Assembly (NCBI RefSeq): GCF_040932035.1
Contig: NZ_JBFRBB010000001.1
Coordinates: 1,612,001-1,676,000, forward strand
Source: Hoeflea_A sp040932035
GTDB lineage: Bacteria; Pseudomonadota; Alphaproteobacteria; Rhizobiales; Rhizobiaceae
DNA length: 64,000 nt
Reading direction: 5' to 3'
The translations under genes and the position numbers were made by a program. This document shows positions 44,215 to 52,050 of this stretch, piece by piece (positions within the stretch are counted from its first letter, which is position 1; every line of letters begins with the position of its first letter). The notes below the pieces were generated by a model. The model ran no database searches, was not told the DNA's origin, and saw only the letters and a program-made list of their open reading frames with translations.

Positions 44215-44418
44215 TTATCTGCGCTTATTCTGATCAACGAGCTGCATCAAGGTCTCGGTCAGTTTTTCAATGTTGTGGTCGATGGCTGAAAGCGACGTTG
44301 CGATGTGTTCAAGGGTTTCTAGCTGCTTTTCGTCCATAGGCAAGCTAGTCGCAACTTCAATCGATGGCTGGAAGGGGCGGACTACGCCCTGCGGTCCGGA
44401 TTTTCTAATTCGCTTCAT
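44215..44418 (-). CDS. Small helical accessory protein
   Basis: 67 residues with a textbook AGGAG site before ATG 44418. Contains a heptad-like helix (LETLEHIATSLSAIDHNIEKLTETLMQLV) suggesting an oligomer. Not recognised. The opposite-strand frame at 44118-44339 overlaps it and is less likely. Confidence 0.6.
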   Translation of the reverse strand: MKRIRKSGPQGVVRPFQPSIEVATSLPMDEKQLETLEHIATSLSAIDHNIEKLTETLMQLVDQNKRR

Positions 44419-44692
44419 GATGTTTCTCCTATGGTTGAGACAAAAACGTCACACAACTGCGGCGAAGAGTCGATTCGAAGCGGTTAAACAACATGATAAA
44501 AGTCAACCTGCAGCGTAAGAATGCGCGCACAAATTAGAGAGCTGAAATAAGGAGAGTGACGGCCCACCGCCTGAGGACTCAGCCAAGGCCTTGTCGGGTC
44601 AGGAATTTTCGGGGCCGCCAATTGGCAACATAGGAAAATGTTGACGCGGTCGCAATGCGGCCGATGCTCTTTAGGCAAAGGTCATCAACCGA

Positions 44693-44920
44693 TCAGACGC
44701 AGTGGAATGTTGTAATACCGTCCTGAATCCCATCAGGGACATATTGGGCATTTTTACCATACTGCTTGCAGTGTTCCTGAGCCCTTGCGGTCGTTTCACC
44801 CAGGTTCATCTGGTAGGTATCTTTGAATGTTATGCTGGCTGGTGTTGTCGCCACTGGCGTGGATTGGCAACCGGAAAGAACAGCGGCCGCAGTCACAATA
44901 ATACAGTAAACAATACGCAT
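44693..44920 (-). CDS. Small phage lipoprotein
   Basis: 75 residues from ATG 44920 with GGAGGGG upstream. Lipobox VLSGC gives a lipidated Cys near residue 18. The mature part (NLGETTARAQEHCKQYGKNAQYV) has two cysteines and is a type seen in proteobacterial prophages. A lysogen-expressed surface lipoprotein could block superinfection; this is inference. Confidence 0.7.
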   Translation of the reverse strand: MRIVYCIIVTAAAVLSGCQSTPVATTPASITFKDTYQMNLGETTARAQEHCKQYGKNAQYVPDGIQDGITTFHCV

Positions 44921-45013
44921 AGAATCGCCCCTCCTTGAAGTTGCCGGTGACGGTAATTGCAATCCTTTGGCGCGTCTAGACTGCGCGTGCGAATACTCAC
45001 ATCTGAGGTCATC

Positions 45014-46579
45014 ATGACAATCTCAACAACGACCAACCGGGTCCGCACAGCGGGCGACGGCAGCACGACTGCGTTCTCGTTTCCGTATTATTTCGAAGCG
45101 GATGCGCATCTTGCCGTCTACCTGACCGATGCTGCCGGCACTGAAACCCTGCAGACGATCTCGACACACTATACGGTGTCCGGGGCCGGGGCTGGCGGTG
45201 GCGGCACTGTGACGTTTGTGACGGCGCCAGCGACCACTGAAACCGTGACGATCATCCGCAATGAGCCGCTGACGCAGAACACGGACGCCAATGACGTGGG
45301 GACGTTCCGCGAGCAGGCCTTCGAAAGCCAGTTCGACCGGCACGCGCGCCAAGTTCAGCGACTATTCGAAATGGCCGGCCGGGCGCTCAAGTTTCGTAAG
45401 TCTTCGGCGAACACAGATATTGATTTCCCTGAGCCCATCGCTGGCCTCATCCCGGGTTGGAATTCTGATGCCACCGGATTGGAGAACAAGGCTGTTGCAG
45501 ATGTTGGAGAAAGCTTTCCTGCAGTCGCACTGAACTTCTTTCGGCGCAATTCTGGTAACACGGCATTCGAGGCAAGAACGCCAGCACAGGTTCGTGGTGA
45601 TCTCGATATCGGCATCGTGTCGGGTCATCGCAATAAAGTCATCAACGGTGACTGCGAGATAGCGCAGCGCGGTGTTAGTTTCGTCATATCTGCTGGCGGT
45701 GCGGCAATTACCCTTGACCGCTGGCGGATTGTCAATGGAACTGACCAGGCCGTCACAATTACGCAGGAGTCACACACTGTCGGCCAAGTTCTTGTTCCAG
45801 GTGAGCCGGAATTTTTCATGCGGGCAACGTTCTCGACGGCTCCGACCACTGGCAGCTTATATTTTACGCAAAGAGTTGAAGGTGCCAGAACGCTTGCAAA
45901 CAGCGAGGCGACACAGCGTTTTTACATAGCGACTAGCGCGGCGTCTGTTTATTTGCATGTCTACTTGGCACAGGTGTTTGGATATTCCGGGGCGTCGTCG
46001 TCAGTGGGCATTGCTAATTTTTCGGAAACGATAAATGCGACATCTTTCACGAAGAAGATTGGCACAGTTTCCGTGCCTTCCATTTCTGGAAAAACGATCA
46101 CCGATGGAAATTATCTTGAGGTCGTGGCCGAACTCCATCCCCGTCACGCGGCAACTTACGATATTTCCCGCTTTTCGCTGGTCGAAGGCGATGCGACTGA
46201 CGAAGACAAGCCGCCTGCACCCCGCGATATTACGCTGGAACTGGCGCTTTGCCAGCGGTTTGCGCGGGCAATTTCTACTGATGCATTAAACGAAGTCATC
46301 GCGCCGAATGCGACCGAAGCTTATCTAAATGTTGGGTTCAGCCCACCGATGCGGGGTGTGCCTAACGTGTCCTTGGTCGGTTCTGGCGGCATGGCATTTT
46401 CGGATAACTTTTCGGCGGACGTCTTCAATCTGTCCCCTTCCATCGTAGGCTCTCAAGCGACGTCCAGTGGGGCACGAGTGCACATTGGTGGATTTTCCGG
46501 TTTGACAACAGGGCGCAATTATCCCGGATTGCCATCCTCAACTCACAACACACAGTTGCTGTTCAGCGCGGAGATTTGA
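45014..46579 (+). CDS. Tail fibre (T7 gp17-type N terminus)
   Basis: 521 residues from ATG 45014 with GAGG upstream. The first ~150 match phage T7 tail-fibre attachment domain (TTTNRVRTAGDGSTTAFSFPYYFEADAHLAVYLTD, FESQFDRHARQVQRLFEMAGRALKF). The rest is a beta-rich receptor-binding part (NKVINGDCEIAQRG...). No variable-repeat/reverse-transcriptase cassette is present, although the related BPP-1 has one. Confidence 0.88.
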   Translation: MTISTTTNRVRTAGDGSTTAFSFPYYFEADAHLAVYLTDAAGTETLQTISTHYTVSGAGAGGGGTVTFVTAPATTETVTIIRNEPLTQNTDANDVGTFREQAFESQFDRHARQVQRLFEMAGRALKFRKSSANTDIDFPEPIAGLIPGWNSDATGLENKAVADVGESFPAVALNFFRRNSGNTAFEARTPAQVRGDLDIGIVSGHRNKVINGDCEIAQRGVSFVISAGGAAITLDRWRIVNGTDQAVTITQESHTVGQVLVPGEPEFFMRATFSTAPTTGSLYFTQRVEGARTLANSEATQRFYIATSAASVYLHVYLAQVFGYSGASSSVGIANFSETINATSFTKKIGTVSVPSISGKTITDGNYLEVVAELHPRHAATYDISRFSLVEGDATDEDKPPAPRDITLELALCQRFARAISTDALNEVIAPNATEAYLNVGFSPPMRGVPNVSLVGSGGMAFSDNFSADVFNLSPSIVGSQATSSGARVHIGGFSGLTTGRNYPGLPSSTHNTQLLFSAEI

Positions 46580-46581
46580 CC

Positions 46582-47049
46582 ATGAAAATCACTGAACTGG
46601 TCGAAATGCCGGATGCAGTCGAAGAAACGGAATTCGGCTATGTCGTCATCATCGGAGACCAGCGCATCCATACGCATCGTGATGCCGGCAACCCTGAAGC
46701 ACGCATGGTCACTGAGTGGATTGCAGCGAAAAAGCCGATCAAGAAATTTATCAAGGCCCCACCTACCCCCGAAATGGTCAAGGCAGAGGCGAACCGGCGC
46801 ATCACCGCAGGCATCGCTGAGGAGTGGAAACAGCGCAACATGCTGGCCCAGGCCGTGTTTGCCCTGGTCGAGGAACTTATCCGCCAAGGTATTTTCGATC
46901 CGGCAAAGTGGCCGCCAGAAACGCGAGCGCTCTATGGCGGTCTCACTGCGGTCTGGCGCGATATCGACGCCATCCGGAGCAAGTCCGACGAGATCGAGGC
47001 GAAACCGGAAATTCCGCAGACCTTCAAAGACGACGAGCACTGGCGGTAA
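46582..47049 (+). CDS. Tail-fibre-associated protein
   Basis: 155 residues, GGAG upstream of ATG 46582, 2 bases after the fibre stop. N-terminal beta part (EFGYVVIIGDQRIHTHRDAGNP) and a helical C terminus. Possibly a fibre chaperone or base component by position. Followed by a terminator. Confidence 0.6.
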   Translation: MKITELVEMPDAVEETEFGYVVIIGDQRIHTHRDAGNPEARMVTEWIAAKKPIKKFIKAPPTPEMVKAEANRRITAGIAEEWKQRNMLAQAVFALVEELIRQGIFDPAKWPPETRALYGGLTAVWRDIDAIRSKSDEIEAKPEIPQTFKDDEHWR

Positions 47050-47052
47050 CGC

Positions 47053-47079
47053 AGGCTCCTTCGGGAGCTGTTTTCATTT
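47053..47079 (+). terminator. Terminator after the fibre genes
   Basis: GGCTCC (47054-47059), TTCG loop, GGAGCT (47064-47069), then GTTTTCATTT. Same UUCG style as the terminator at 32942. Confidence 0.7.
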
Positions 47080-47096
47080 CAAAACATAGGTGAACC

Positions 47097-47879
47097 ATGA
47101 ACCGTGCAGCATTCTATGCGGCGCTGCGGCGCCGTTCGAGTGGCGTGTTCGGCACGTCCATATCGCAGCGACAGGTGAGGGGAATTGAAGGCATTCTCGA
47201 CGCCTTCGCAACCCATGGAGATGGCAGGACAAAAACGCTCGCCTACGCCCTTGCAACCGCCTACCACGAAACCGCCCGTCGCATGGTGCCGGTGCGTGAG
47301 ACATTGGCAAAAGATGACGCCACGGCCAGGCGGCGGTTACGAAAGGCAAGGTATGCCCAGCCGGAGCCGCCATATCGTCATTGCTACTACGGACGCGGCC
47401 AAGTTCAACTGACATGGAAACACAATTATGAGCGCTCCGGTAAAGATGCAGGCGTTAATCTGGTTAAATATCCGGATAAGGCGCTTGATCCGGTTATTGG
47501 TGCGCGCATTCTCATTCGCGGTCTGTTGGATGGCCGTTGGAATGGTAAGGGCTTTGGTATTGCTCATTATCTACCTGATGGTGGTGAGGATGATCTTAGG
47601 AATGCGCGGCGCACGGTCAACATCACGGACAAATGGGAACTAATCGCCGGCTACTACAAATCGTTCCTCGCTGCGATCAAGGAGGCGGGCGGCGTACCAA
47701 AAAGCGCGCTTGATCCTGTGCCGGCTCCCAAGCCGAAACCGAAGCAGACAGAACGCCAGAAGCAGAAGGCCGACGCCAAGCCCCCGAAAGATGCAAACCC
47801 CGCGTCTCCGGCGTCCAGCGGCGGTCTACTGGCCGTCCTGATCAAGCTCCTCACTTCAATCTTTGGAGGAAAGTCATGA
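47097..47879 (+). CDS. Endolysin, GH19/chitinase-like, with hydrophobic C-terminal tail
   Basis: 260 residues. Catalytic-type region ALATAYHETARRMVPVRE (Glu) and YYGRGQVQLTWKHNYERSG are typical of GH19-like phage muramidases. After residue ~200 comes a Pro/Lys linker (PAPKPKPKQTERQKQKADAKPP) and a hydrophobic end (GGLLAVLIKLLTSIFGGKS) unusual for a simple endolysin. No signal peptide, so it depends on a holin. 4-base overlap with the next gene. Confidence 0.82.
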   Translation: MNRAAFYAALRRRSSGVFGTSISQRQVRGIEGILDAFATHGDGRTKTLAYALATAYHETARRMVPVRETLAKDDATARRRLRKARYAQPEPPYRHCYYGRGQVQLTWKHNYERSGKDAGVNLVKYPDKALDPVIGARILIRGLLDGRWNGKGFGIAHYLPDGGEDDLRNARRTVNITDKWELIAGYYKSFLAAIKEAGGVPKSALDPVPAPKPKPKQTERQKQKADAKPPKDANPASPASSGGLLAVLIKLLTSIFGGKS

Positions 47880-48082
47880 ACTCGAAATACATCAAACCAA
47901 AATCCCTGACATGGTGGACAGGCTTTGCCGCGCTGGCATGTGGGGCGGTAATCGCGGCAGGCGGCGAGATCGAGGCGCTGCGCGCACCAGCAAATATCCT
48001 ATCGAATATGACCGATGTCCCGCCCGCCGCGATGATCTCATTCGGGCTGGGCTTGATCGGGTTGCGCGGGAAGGACGGTTAA
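47876..48082 (+). CDS. Small membrane protein of lysis cassette
   Basis: 68 residues: WWTGFAALACGAVIAAGGEI and AAMISFGLGLIGLRG give two weak membrane helices. Pattern known in rhizobial phages between endolysin and holin. May be a holin or antiholin. Confidence 0.6.
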   Translation: MNSKYIKPKSLTWWTGFAALACGAVIAAGGEIEALRAPANILSNMTDVPPAAMISFGLGLIGLRGKDG

Positions 48083-48085
48083 CCG

Positions 48086-48187
48086 ATGGTGATCGTTTGG
48101 ATTGGGCTGGGATTTTTCATCGGCGTAGTCTGCACCTTTGTTGCGCTGTGCTTTGTCTTTCAGGGCGGGTTGAGGATCAGATCATGA
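48086..48187 (+). CDS. 33-residue single-TM mini-protein of lysis cassette
   Basis: ORF MVIVWIGLGFFIGVVC... begins 3 bases after the previous stop and ends in an ATGA overlap with the holin gene. One long hydrophobic helix, then basic QGGLRIRS. Too small for routine gene calling but fits the tight operon. Confidence 0.6.
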   Translation: MVIVWIGLGFFIGVVCTFVALCFVFQGGLRIRS

Positions 48188-48558
48188 TCAGTCTCATTAC
48201 AAAAGCTGGTGGTGCACTGCTCGGCTGGCTGACTGGTGGAACGTTGGACCGCATCCTCGACACAGTTGATCACAAGGTCGACAACGAGACTGAACGCGAT
48301 CGTATCAAGGCCGACATCATCAAGACACATACTCAGGCGCAGGCCAGTTTGCTCGTCAGCCGCACCTGGTGGTTTCAGCTCTTCTTCGTCATTCCGCTTG
48401 GAATTTGGTTCGCCGCTGTCGTTGCCGACAGCCTTTTTCATTTCACATGGAACGTTGCTTCGCTTCCGCCACCGCTCGACGCATGGGCAGGCTGGATCGT
48501 GTCGTCGCTGTTCCTGGTCGACGGCGGCAAGGCACTTATCGGGAGGTTTCGGAAATGA
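48184..48558 (+). CDS. Holin (3TM phage holin-like)
   Basis: 124 residues. N-terminal amphipathic part (LITKAGGALLGWLTGGTLDRILDTVDHKVDNETERDRIKADII), then WWFQLFFVIPLGIWFAAVVADSLF and WAGWIVSSLFLVDGGKALIGRF, as in the GP20/3TM holin families. Forms the membrane lesion that releases the endolysin. Confidence 0.8.
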   Translation: MISLITKAGGALLGWLTGGTLDRILDTVDHKVDNETERDRIKADIIKTHTQAQASLLVSRTWWFQLFFVIPLGIWFAAVVADSLFHFTWNVASLPPPLDAWAGWIVSSLFLVDGGKALIGRFRK

Positions 48559-48842
48559 GGGATCGCAAGGACTGGTTCTGGTACTTCCTCGGTGTGGCTG
48601 TTCTCATGGTCATTGCGCTGTTGATTGTCTTTCGACCAACTCAGGTGAAGGCGCAGGATGCAAAGCGAGCCTGCCCGGCGCCCATCTCAATCGCTACTGA
48701 ACTCGGTCGCATGGGCTACACGTCTACATGGGTTGTCCAGCAGGATGACGGCACGATCACTGGCTATCGCTTCATCAATCTTAAAACCGGTGACCGGCTG
48801 CGCCTTACGTGTGTGGGGCCGTGTCCTGATTTCTTGCCATAG
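48555..48842 (+). CDS. Membrane-anchored lysis-cassette protein
   Basis: 95 residues from ATG 48555 (ATGA overlap). One signal-anchor (FWYFLGVAVLMVIALLIVF) and a small exported domain with two Cys (RACPAP, TCVGPCP). Could be an inner-membrane spanin or an unrelated periplasmic factor. Confidence 0.55.
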   Translation: MRDRKDWFWYFLGVAVLMVIALLIVFRPTQVKAQDAKRACPAPISIATELGRMGYTSTWVVQQDDGTITGYRFINLKTGDRLRLTCVGPCPDFLP

Positions 48843-48852
48843 GAGATTTGGA

Positions 48853-49152
48853 ATGGAGGATGATTGGCAGTGGCTGATTGGCGTGCTGACCGGTGTGTTC
48901 TCAACTGCCGGTATTGCCATCGCAGGTGCGTTTCGAAGCCTCTATCGAAAAATAAGCGCGGGTGACAAGGCGTTGCATGAAAGGATCGAGAGCGTGAAAG
49001 ACGACTATGTCAGCAAAGATCACCTGGACACGCACCTCAATGGTATCAAAGAGCAGTTGGATCATATGAAGGCCGACAGTGAGCGGAGACACGGTGAGGC
49101 GAAAGAACGTCATGCTGAGGTAATGGATCTAATTACGGAAGCATTGAAATAG
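48853..49152 (+). CDS. TM plus coiled-coil protein, possible spanin
   Basis: 99 residues, AGGAGAT upstream. N-terminal membrane helix (WLIGVLTGVFSTAGIAIAGAF) and a long periplasmic or cytoplasmic coiled coil (KISAGDKALHERIESVKDDYVSKDHLDTHLNGIKEQLDHMK...). Layout fits an i-spanin or a XhlA-like protein. Last gene of the late operon. Confidence 0.6.
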   Translation: MEDDWQWLIGVLTGVFSTAGIAIAGAFRSLYRKISAGDKALHERIESVKDDYVSKDHLDTHLNGIKEQLDHMKADSERRHGEAKERHAEVMDLITEALK

Positions 49153-49227
49153 TAGCGGATTGAACTGTCAATTTACGTGATTATTGGATGCGATAGATCT
49201 AAATACTGTATTCAACTCGGCAATGCG

Positions 49228-49434
49228 TCAGCCGTGGACACCAGTTCCGGAAGTCAAACGATCCCTGATATAGATCGCGCTCAATATGAACTGAAACACC
49301 ACGCCCGCCATCCAAACTATCTGACCAAACCCGAATGAGCCAACCGGTTGATCTTGAATGTAGACAATTAATATTGCTAGAGCGATTGTGAGCCAGCTAA
49401 TAACGGCAATAAATCTGTACTTCGCCAGTTTCAT
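49228..49434 (-). CDS. Small two-TM accessory protein
   Basis: 68 residues from ATG 49434 (MKLAKYRFIAVISWLTIAL...). Two membrane helices. Its start overlaps the stop of the preceding mini-gene (49431-49598) as ATGA, so the two form a small leftward operon. Confidence 0.55.
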   Translation of the reverse strand: MKLAKYRFIAVISWLTIALAILIVYIQDQPVGSFGFGQIVWMAGVVFQFILSAIYIRDRLTSGTGVHG

Positions 49435-49598
49435 TGGTCCAAACACCCTCCACTAACCGAACCAGTCAGAAGACCTGCAAAACCGCCCACCCAAGCGGTG
49501 TGTACAAGTTCAAAGGGTGGGACAATGAAACCAGAACCCATCCCGCCAAGAAAACCCAAGACCGCGCCGGCTGCAATCGAAAGAAAGCATTTCAACAT
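49431..49598 (-). CDS. 55-residue membrane mini-protein
   Basis: Starts at ATG 49598 with GGAGGAG upstream: MLKCFLSIAAGAVLG... A Gly-rich double helix hairpin (AAGAVLGFLGGMGSGF and AWVGGFAGLLTGSVSGG). Coupled to 49228-49434. Probably a small membrane complex, function unknown. Confidence 0.55.
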   Translation of the reverse strand: MLKCFLSIAAGAVLGFLGGMGSGFIVPPFELVHTAWVGGFAGLLTGSVSGGCLDQ

Positions 49599-49629
49599 CT
49601 AGGCTCCTCCGTGGGTTGCATGGAGATAT

Positions 49630-49812
49630 TTGCACATTATCAGTGATTGTCAAAATTCCACACGAATTCTGGCCGATATCGGCGACAGCGTCGCGGTCTA
49701 TCTGGAACTGTCGCGGCCAGTTTCGGCCGGCGTCATTGCAGCTTTGGCCTATCTCGGCCCGCGTGGGGCAGAAGTCATCCTGATGAACTGGTTGAGCCGC
49801 AAGGCGAAATAA
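49630..49812 (+). pseudogene. Possible gene remnant
   Basis: A 60-codon frame (ending NWLSRKAK) with host-like GC-rich codons but only a TTG start near GGAG and no family. It converges with the gene at 49824. Could be a small real gene or a leftover. Confidence 0.25.
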
Positions 49813-49823
49813 TGCCGGTCCAT

Positions 49824-50282
49824 TTAAACGGCATATACCTCGTATATTCGCCAGGCGCCAACCGCGACCAAGCTCCATGACACAACGCCGAAAAAGATCG
49901 CACACCCTAATGAAAAATCGATTCTCTTTGCTCGGTGTATTTTTCCGTCAGGCTGCTTACTTGGGTCAAATAACATTTCTGGGTTAATCCACCTATCGAA
50001 GCCAGCCGCTAGCAGTTGCAAATTTATCCACGAACAAAATCCGGAAGCGATCGCGGACATGAGCCCGGCCAAAAACCAGAATCCGCCGGCTTTAAAGGCC
50101 TCCCCGCTTATTTCGCCAAGTTGAGAAATCGCGACCAGAGCGCCACCGTTGACCGCAAGTAGGGCAGCAAGCAACCACCGTGCATATCCGACATGCCCAT
50201 CAGTCGCCAAATTCCGTTTGTGAATAAAGTCCTTGTAACGTTCAACGGCAACCAGTTCGTATTGCTGAGGGGTAAGCGCCAT
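49824..50282 (-). CDS. Four-TM accessory membrane protein
   Basis: 152 residues from ATG 50282 (GAGGAG at 8-base spacing; a Met two codons upstream is too close). Soluble N terminus (ALTPQQYELVAVERYKDFIHKR), then TM pairs at residues ~40-60, 65-90 and ~120-150. Not a known holin. Right-end accessory block, same strand as SRAP. Confidence 0.65.
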   Translation of the reverse strand: MALTPQQYELVAVERYKDFIHKRNLATDGHVGYARWLLAALLAVNGGALVAISQLGEISGEAFKAGGFWFLAGLMSAIASGFCSWINLQLLAAGFDRWINPEMLFDPSKQPDGKIHRAKRIDFSLGCAIFFGVVSWSLVAVGAWRIYEVYAV

Positions 50283-50295
50283 TTCCATGCTCCTC

Positions 50296-51003
50296 TTAGC
50301 CATCTCTCCTGCGGAGACTTTGAATAGGATCGATCAAATGCGATCCCTTGTTCTTCACCGCCCCAACGTCCTGCGAAACTGGATAGTAAATCAGATCCGT
50401 TCCACGGTTCTCCTGCAGCAGGTCAAGCGCATCGGCCTTGCCCGTTGCCGGGTTCATCCAGGCCTCGAGCGCTTCACTTTTAAAAATCACCGGCATCCGG
50501 TCATGGATGTGAGAAATGTTGTCCGTCGCCGCCAGCGTGACGATCGCGAAGGTTGTCGTGTCCAGGTTCTTGTTGCGCGACATGATGCCGGCGAAGGCAA
50601 AGGGCTCGAAGGTCGGCGCTTCGCCCGGCAGATGGATGAGATAGGGCTGCTTTTCCTTCTTCGCTTTGTCCAGGACAAGCCATTCGTAATAGCCGGTGGC
50701 CGGGACCAGGCAGCGGCCATATTCGAATGCGGTCCGGAAGAACGGCTTTTCCGCCACCGTCTCGCCGCGGGCATTGATCATCATCCGGACTTTCGTGTCC
50801 TTCGACCAATGCGGCACCAGTCCCCATTTCACCGGTTCAATGCCGATCCCGCCGTCGTGGCTGGTCACGATCTCAAGCGTCGAGGTCGGCGCCGTGTTGT
50901 AGTTCGGCTCCGGCCCGTTCCGGCCGTCCACCTCCGGCGGCAATATGCTCATATATTTCCGGTACTCGGCCCAGGTGCCGGTTGTTATGAAGCGGCCGCA
51001 CAT
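50296..51003 (-). CDS. SRAP family (YedK/HMCES-like) protein
   Basis: 235 residues. Catalytic Cys2 (MCGRF), Asn in YNTAPTS, NARGETVAEKPFFR, Glu in GYYEW and His in IHDRMPV, all the residues known to crosslink abasic sites in ssDNA. SRAP genes are commonly SOS-linked. On a phage it may protect replicating ssDNA or the host during induction. Confidence 0.93.
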   Translation of the reverse strand: MCGRFITTGTWAEYRKYMSILPPEVDGRNGPEPNYNTAPTSTLEIVTSHDGGIGIEPVKWGLVPHWSKDTKVRMMINARGETVAEKPFFRTAFEYGRCLVPATGYYEWLVLDKAKKEKQPYLIHLPGEAPTFEPFAFAGIMSRNKNLDTTTFAIVTLAATDNISHIHDRMPVIFKSEALEAWMNPATGKADALDLLQENRGTDLIYYPVSQDVGAVKNKGSHLIDPIQSLRRRDG

Positions 51004-51006
51004 AGC

Positions 51007-51321
51007 TTACGTATCGGCCAAGCGTTCACAGATTTCACGGAACCACTTTTGATATTCGTCTGACACTTTTTCTTCCAGCTTTGCCCCGTCTCTGATGTTG
51101 TTGATGTGGAACTCATGTAGGTTGTACTTCGCCGGTTCTGTGATTTTTTCAAATGCACAATTCTGCAGGTCTGTGCTTGCTGCAATGTTTTCGAGAAGGA
51201 AATGTATCGTTTGATTAGACAGGGAAGCGCGAATCTTACTTGCCTCAATTTCACGTTTGAGGCTGTCAACTTCACGTTTGAGTTCGTCTACCTCGGAAGT
51301 TGAAGATTTGTTCCTGAACAT
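51007..51321 (-). CDS. Coiled-coil hypothetical protein
   Basis: 104 residues from ATG 51321 (MFRNKSSTSEVDELKREVDSL...). N-terminal coiled coil, then a mixed domain (SLSNQTIHFLLENIAAST, EEKVSDEYQKWFREICERLA). 3 bases from SRAP, same strand, perhaps cotranscribed. Unknown. Confidence 0.55.
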   Translation of the reverse strand: MFRNKSSTSEVDELKREVDSLKREIEASKIRASLSNQTIHFLLENIAASTDLQNCAFEKITEPAKYNLHEFHINNIRDGAKLEEKVSDEYQKWFREICERLADT

Positions 51322-51417
51322 CCTTAAGTCCCTTCTCAATCGCTACCGATGACACTATTTCTGGGTTGGGGCACGGAATCAACAATCTCGATCATTGCGG
51401 AGAAAGACTGATGACTC

Positions 51418-51627
51418 ATGTCCAAAGGAAGACGTTCCGCATTCAACACCCCTGAAATTCTCGAGCAGCTTGAAAAAGGCCGCAAGGGCGCGCTCGCTGT
51501 CATGGCCGGCTCGCCGCCATTCCGGGACCGGTACAAGAAGGCACTGGCTATCACCGAAGCCATTGACGAGCTCACGGAAGAACTGACGGGTGACCGGGAG
51601 CATTTCTGGGAGCAGGTGCGCAGGTAG
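51418..51627 (+). CDS. Small helical protein
   Basis: 69 residues (MSKGRRSAFNTPEILEQLEKG...), the only plus-strand gene in the right accessory block besides the patatin. Basic N terminus, acidic helical C terminus. Weak ribosome site. Unrecognised. Confidence 0.45.
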   Translation: MSKGRRSAFNTPEILEQLEKGRKGALAVMAGSPPFRDRYKKALAITEAIDELTEELTGDREHFWEQVRR

Positions 51628-51629
51628 GC

Positions 51630-52019
51630 TTACCCACACCACGGCACTCGGTCACTGTACCAGCGCTGCGCCAAGTCTTCCTCAATCAGGATTTCCCCCA
51701 GGTCGACACCATCGACATAGATAATCGCCAGTGTTCGGCCATAACGATCTTTCAGCCGACCGTCTTTAGGGTCGCCGCGCCGAATTCTGATCCTGTGGAG
51801 CTCCAGAAGTTCTTCAACGCGCCGTGCCGCGATCTTGGCCAGTCTGTACTCAGCCTCGCATTTGGCGCCGCGCAGCTCCGGCGTGTCGATATTGGCGATC
51901 CTGATGCGCTCGCCGTCAATTTCAACCGTGTCCCCGTCGATGACACGAACCTCCGGTCTCTGACTTTGAGCGGTGCTGGAAAGGGCTACAAGGAAGGCGA
52001 GGGCGATGAAGAATCTCAT
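51630..52019 (-). CDS. Secreted thermonuclease (SNase) homologue
   Basis: 129 residues from ATG 52019. Signal peptide (MRFFIALAFLVALSSTAQS), then the SNase fold: VRVIDGDTVEIDGERIRIANIDTPEL (Asp, Arg), CEAEYRLAKIAARRVEELL and DRYGRTLAIIYV (Arg), complete. A periplasmic or secreted DNase could degrade incoming phage DNA or recycle nucleotides. Confidence 0.88.
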   Translation of the reverse strand: MRFFIALAFLVALSSTAQSQRPEVRVIDGDTVEIDGERIRIANIDTPELRGAKCEAEYRLAKIAARRVEELLELHRIRIRRGDPKDGRLKDRYGRTLAIIYVDGVDLGEILIEEDLAQRWYSDRVPWCG

Positions 52020-52050
52020 GCCCATATGGTTGTATGCTTCGCCAGCCATT

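Noticed and set aside
44118..44339. 73-codon frame with an internal TASECA repeat
   Set aside because: It has an AGGAG-like site, but it overlaps antisense a better-supported gene (44215-44418) and its product is Cys/Ser-rich and unlike any protein; the imperfect 45-base DNA repeat may be the real signal.
45014..46579. Diversity-generating retroelement on the tail fibre
   Set aside because: The phage shares gene types with BPP-1, so I looked for a reverse transcriptase and template/variable repeats; none are present.
50287..51063. 258-codon frame opposite SRAP
   Set aside because: SRAP on the other strand has all catalytic motifs; this frame is its mirror.
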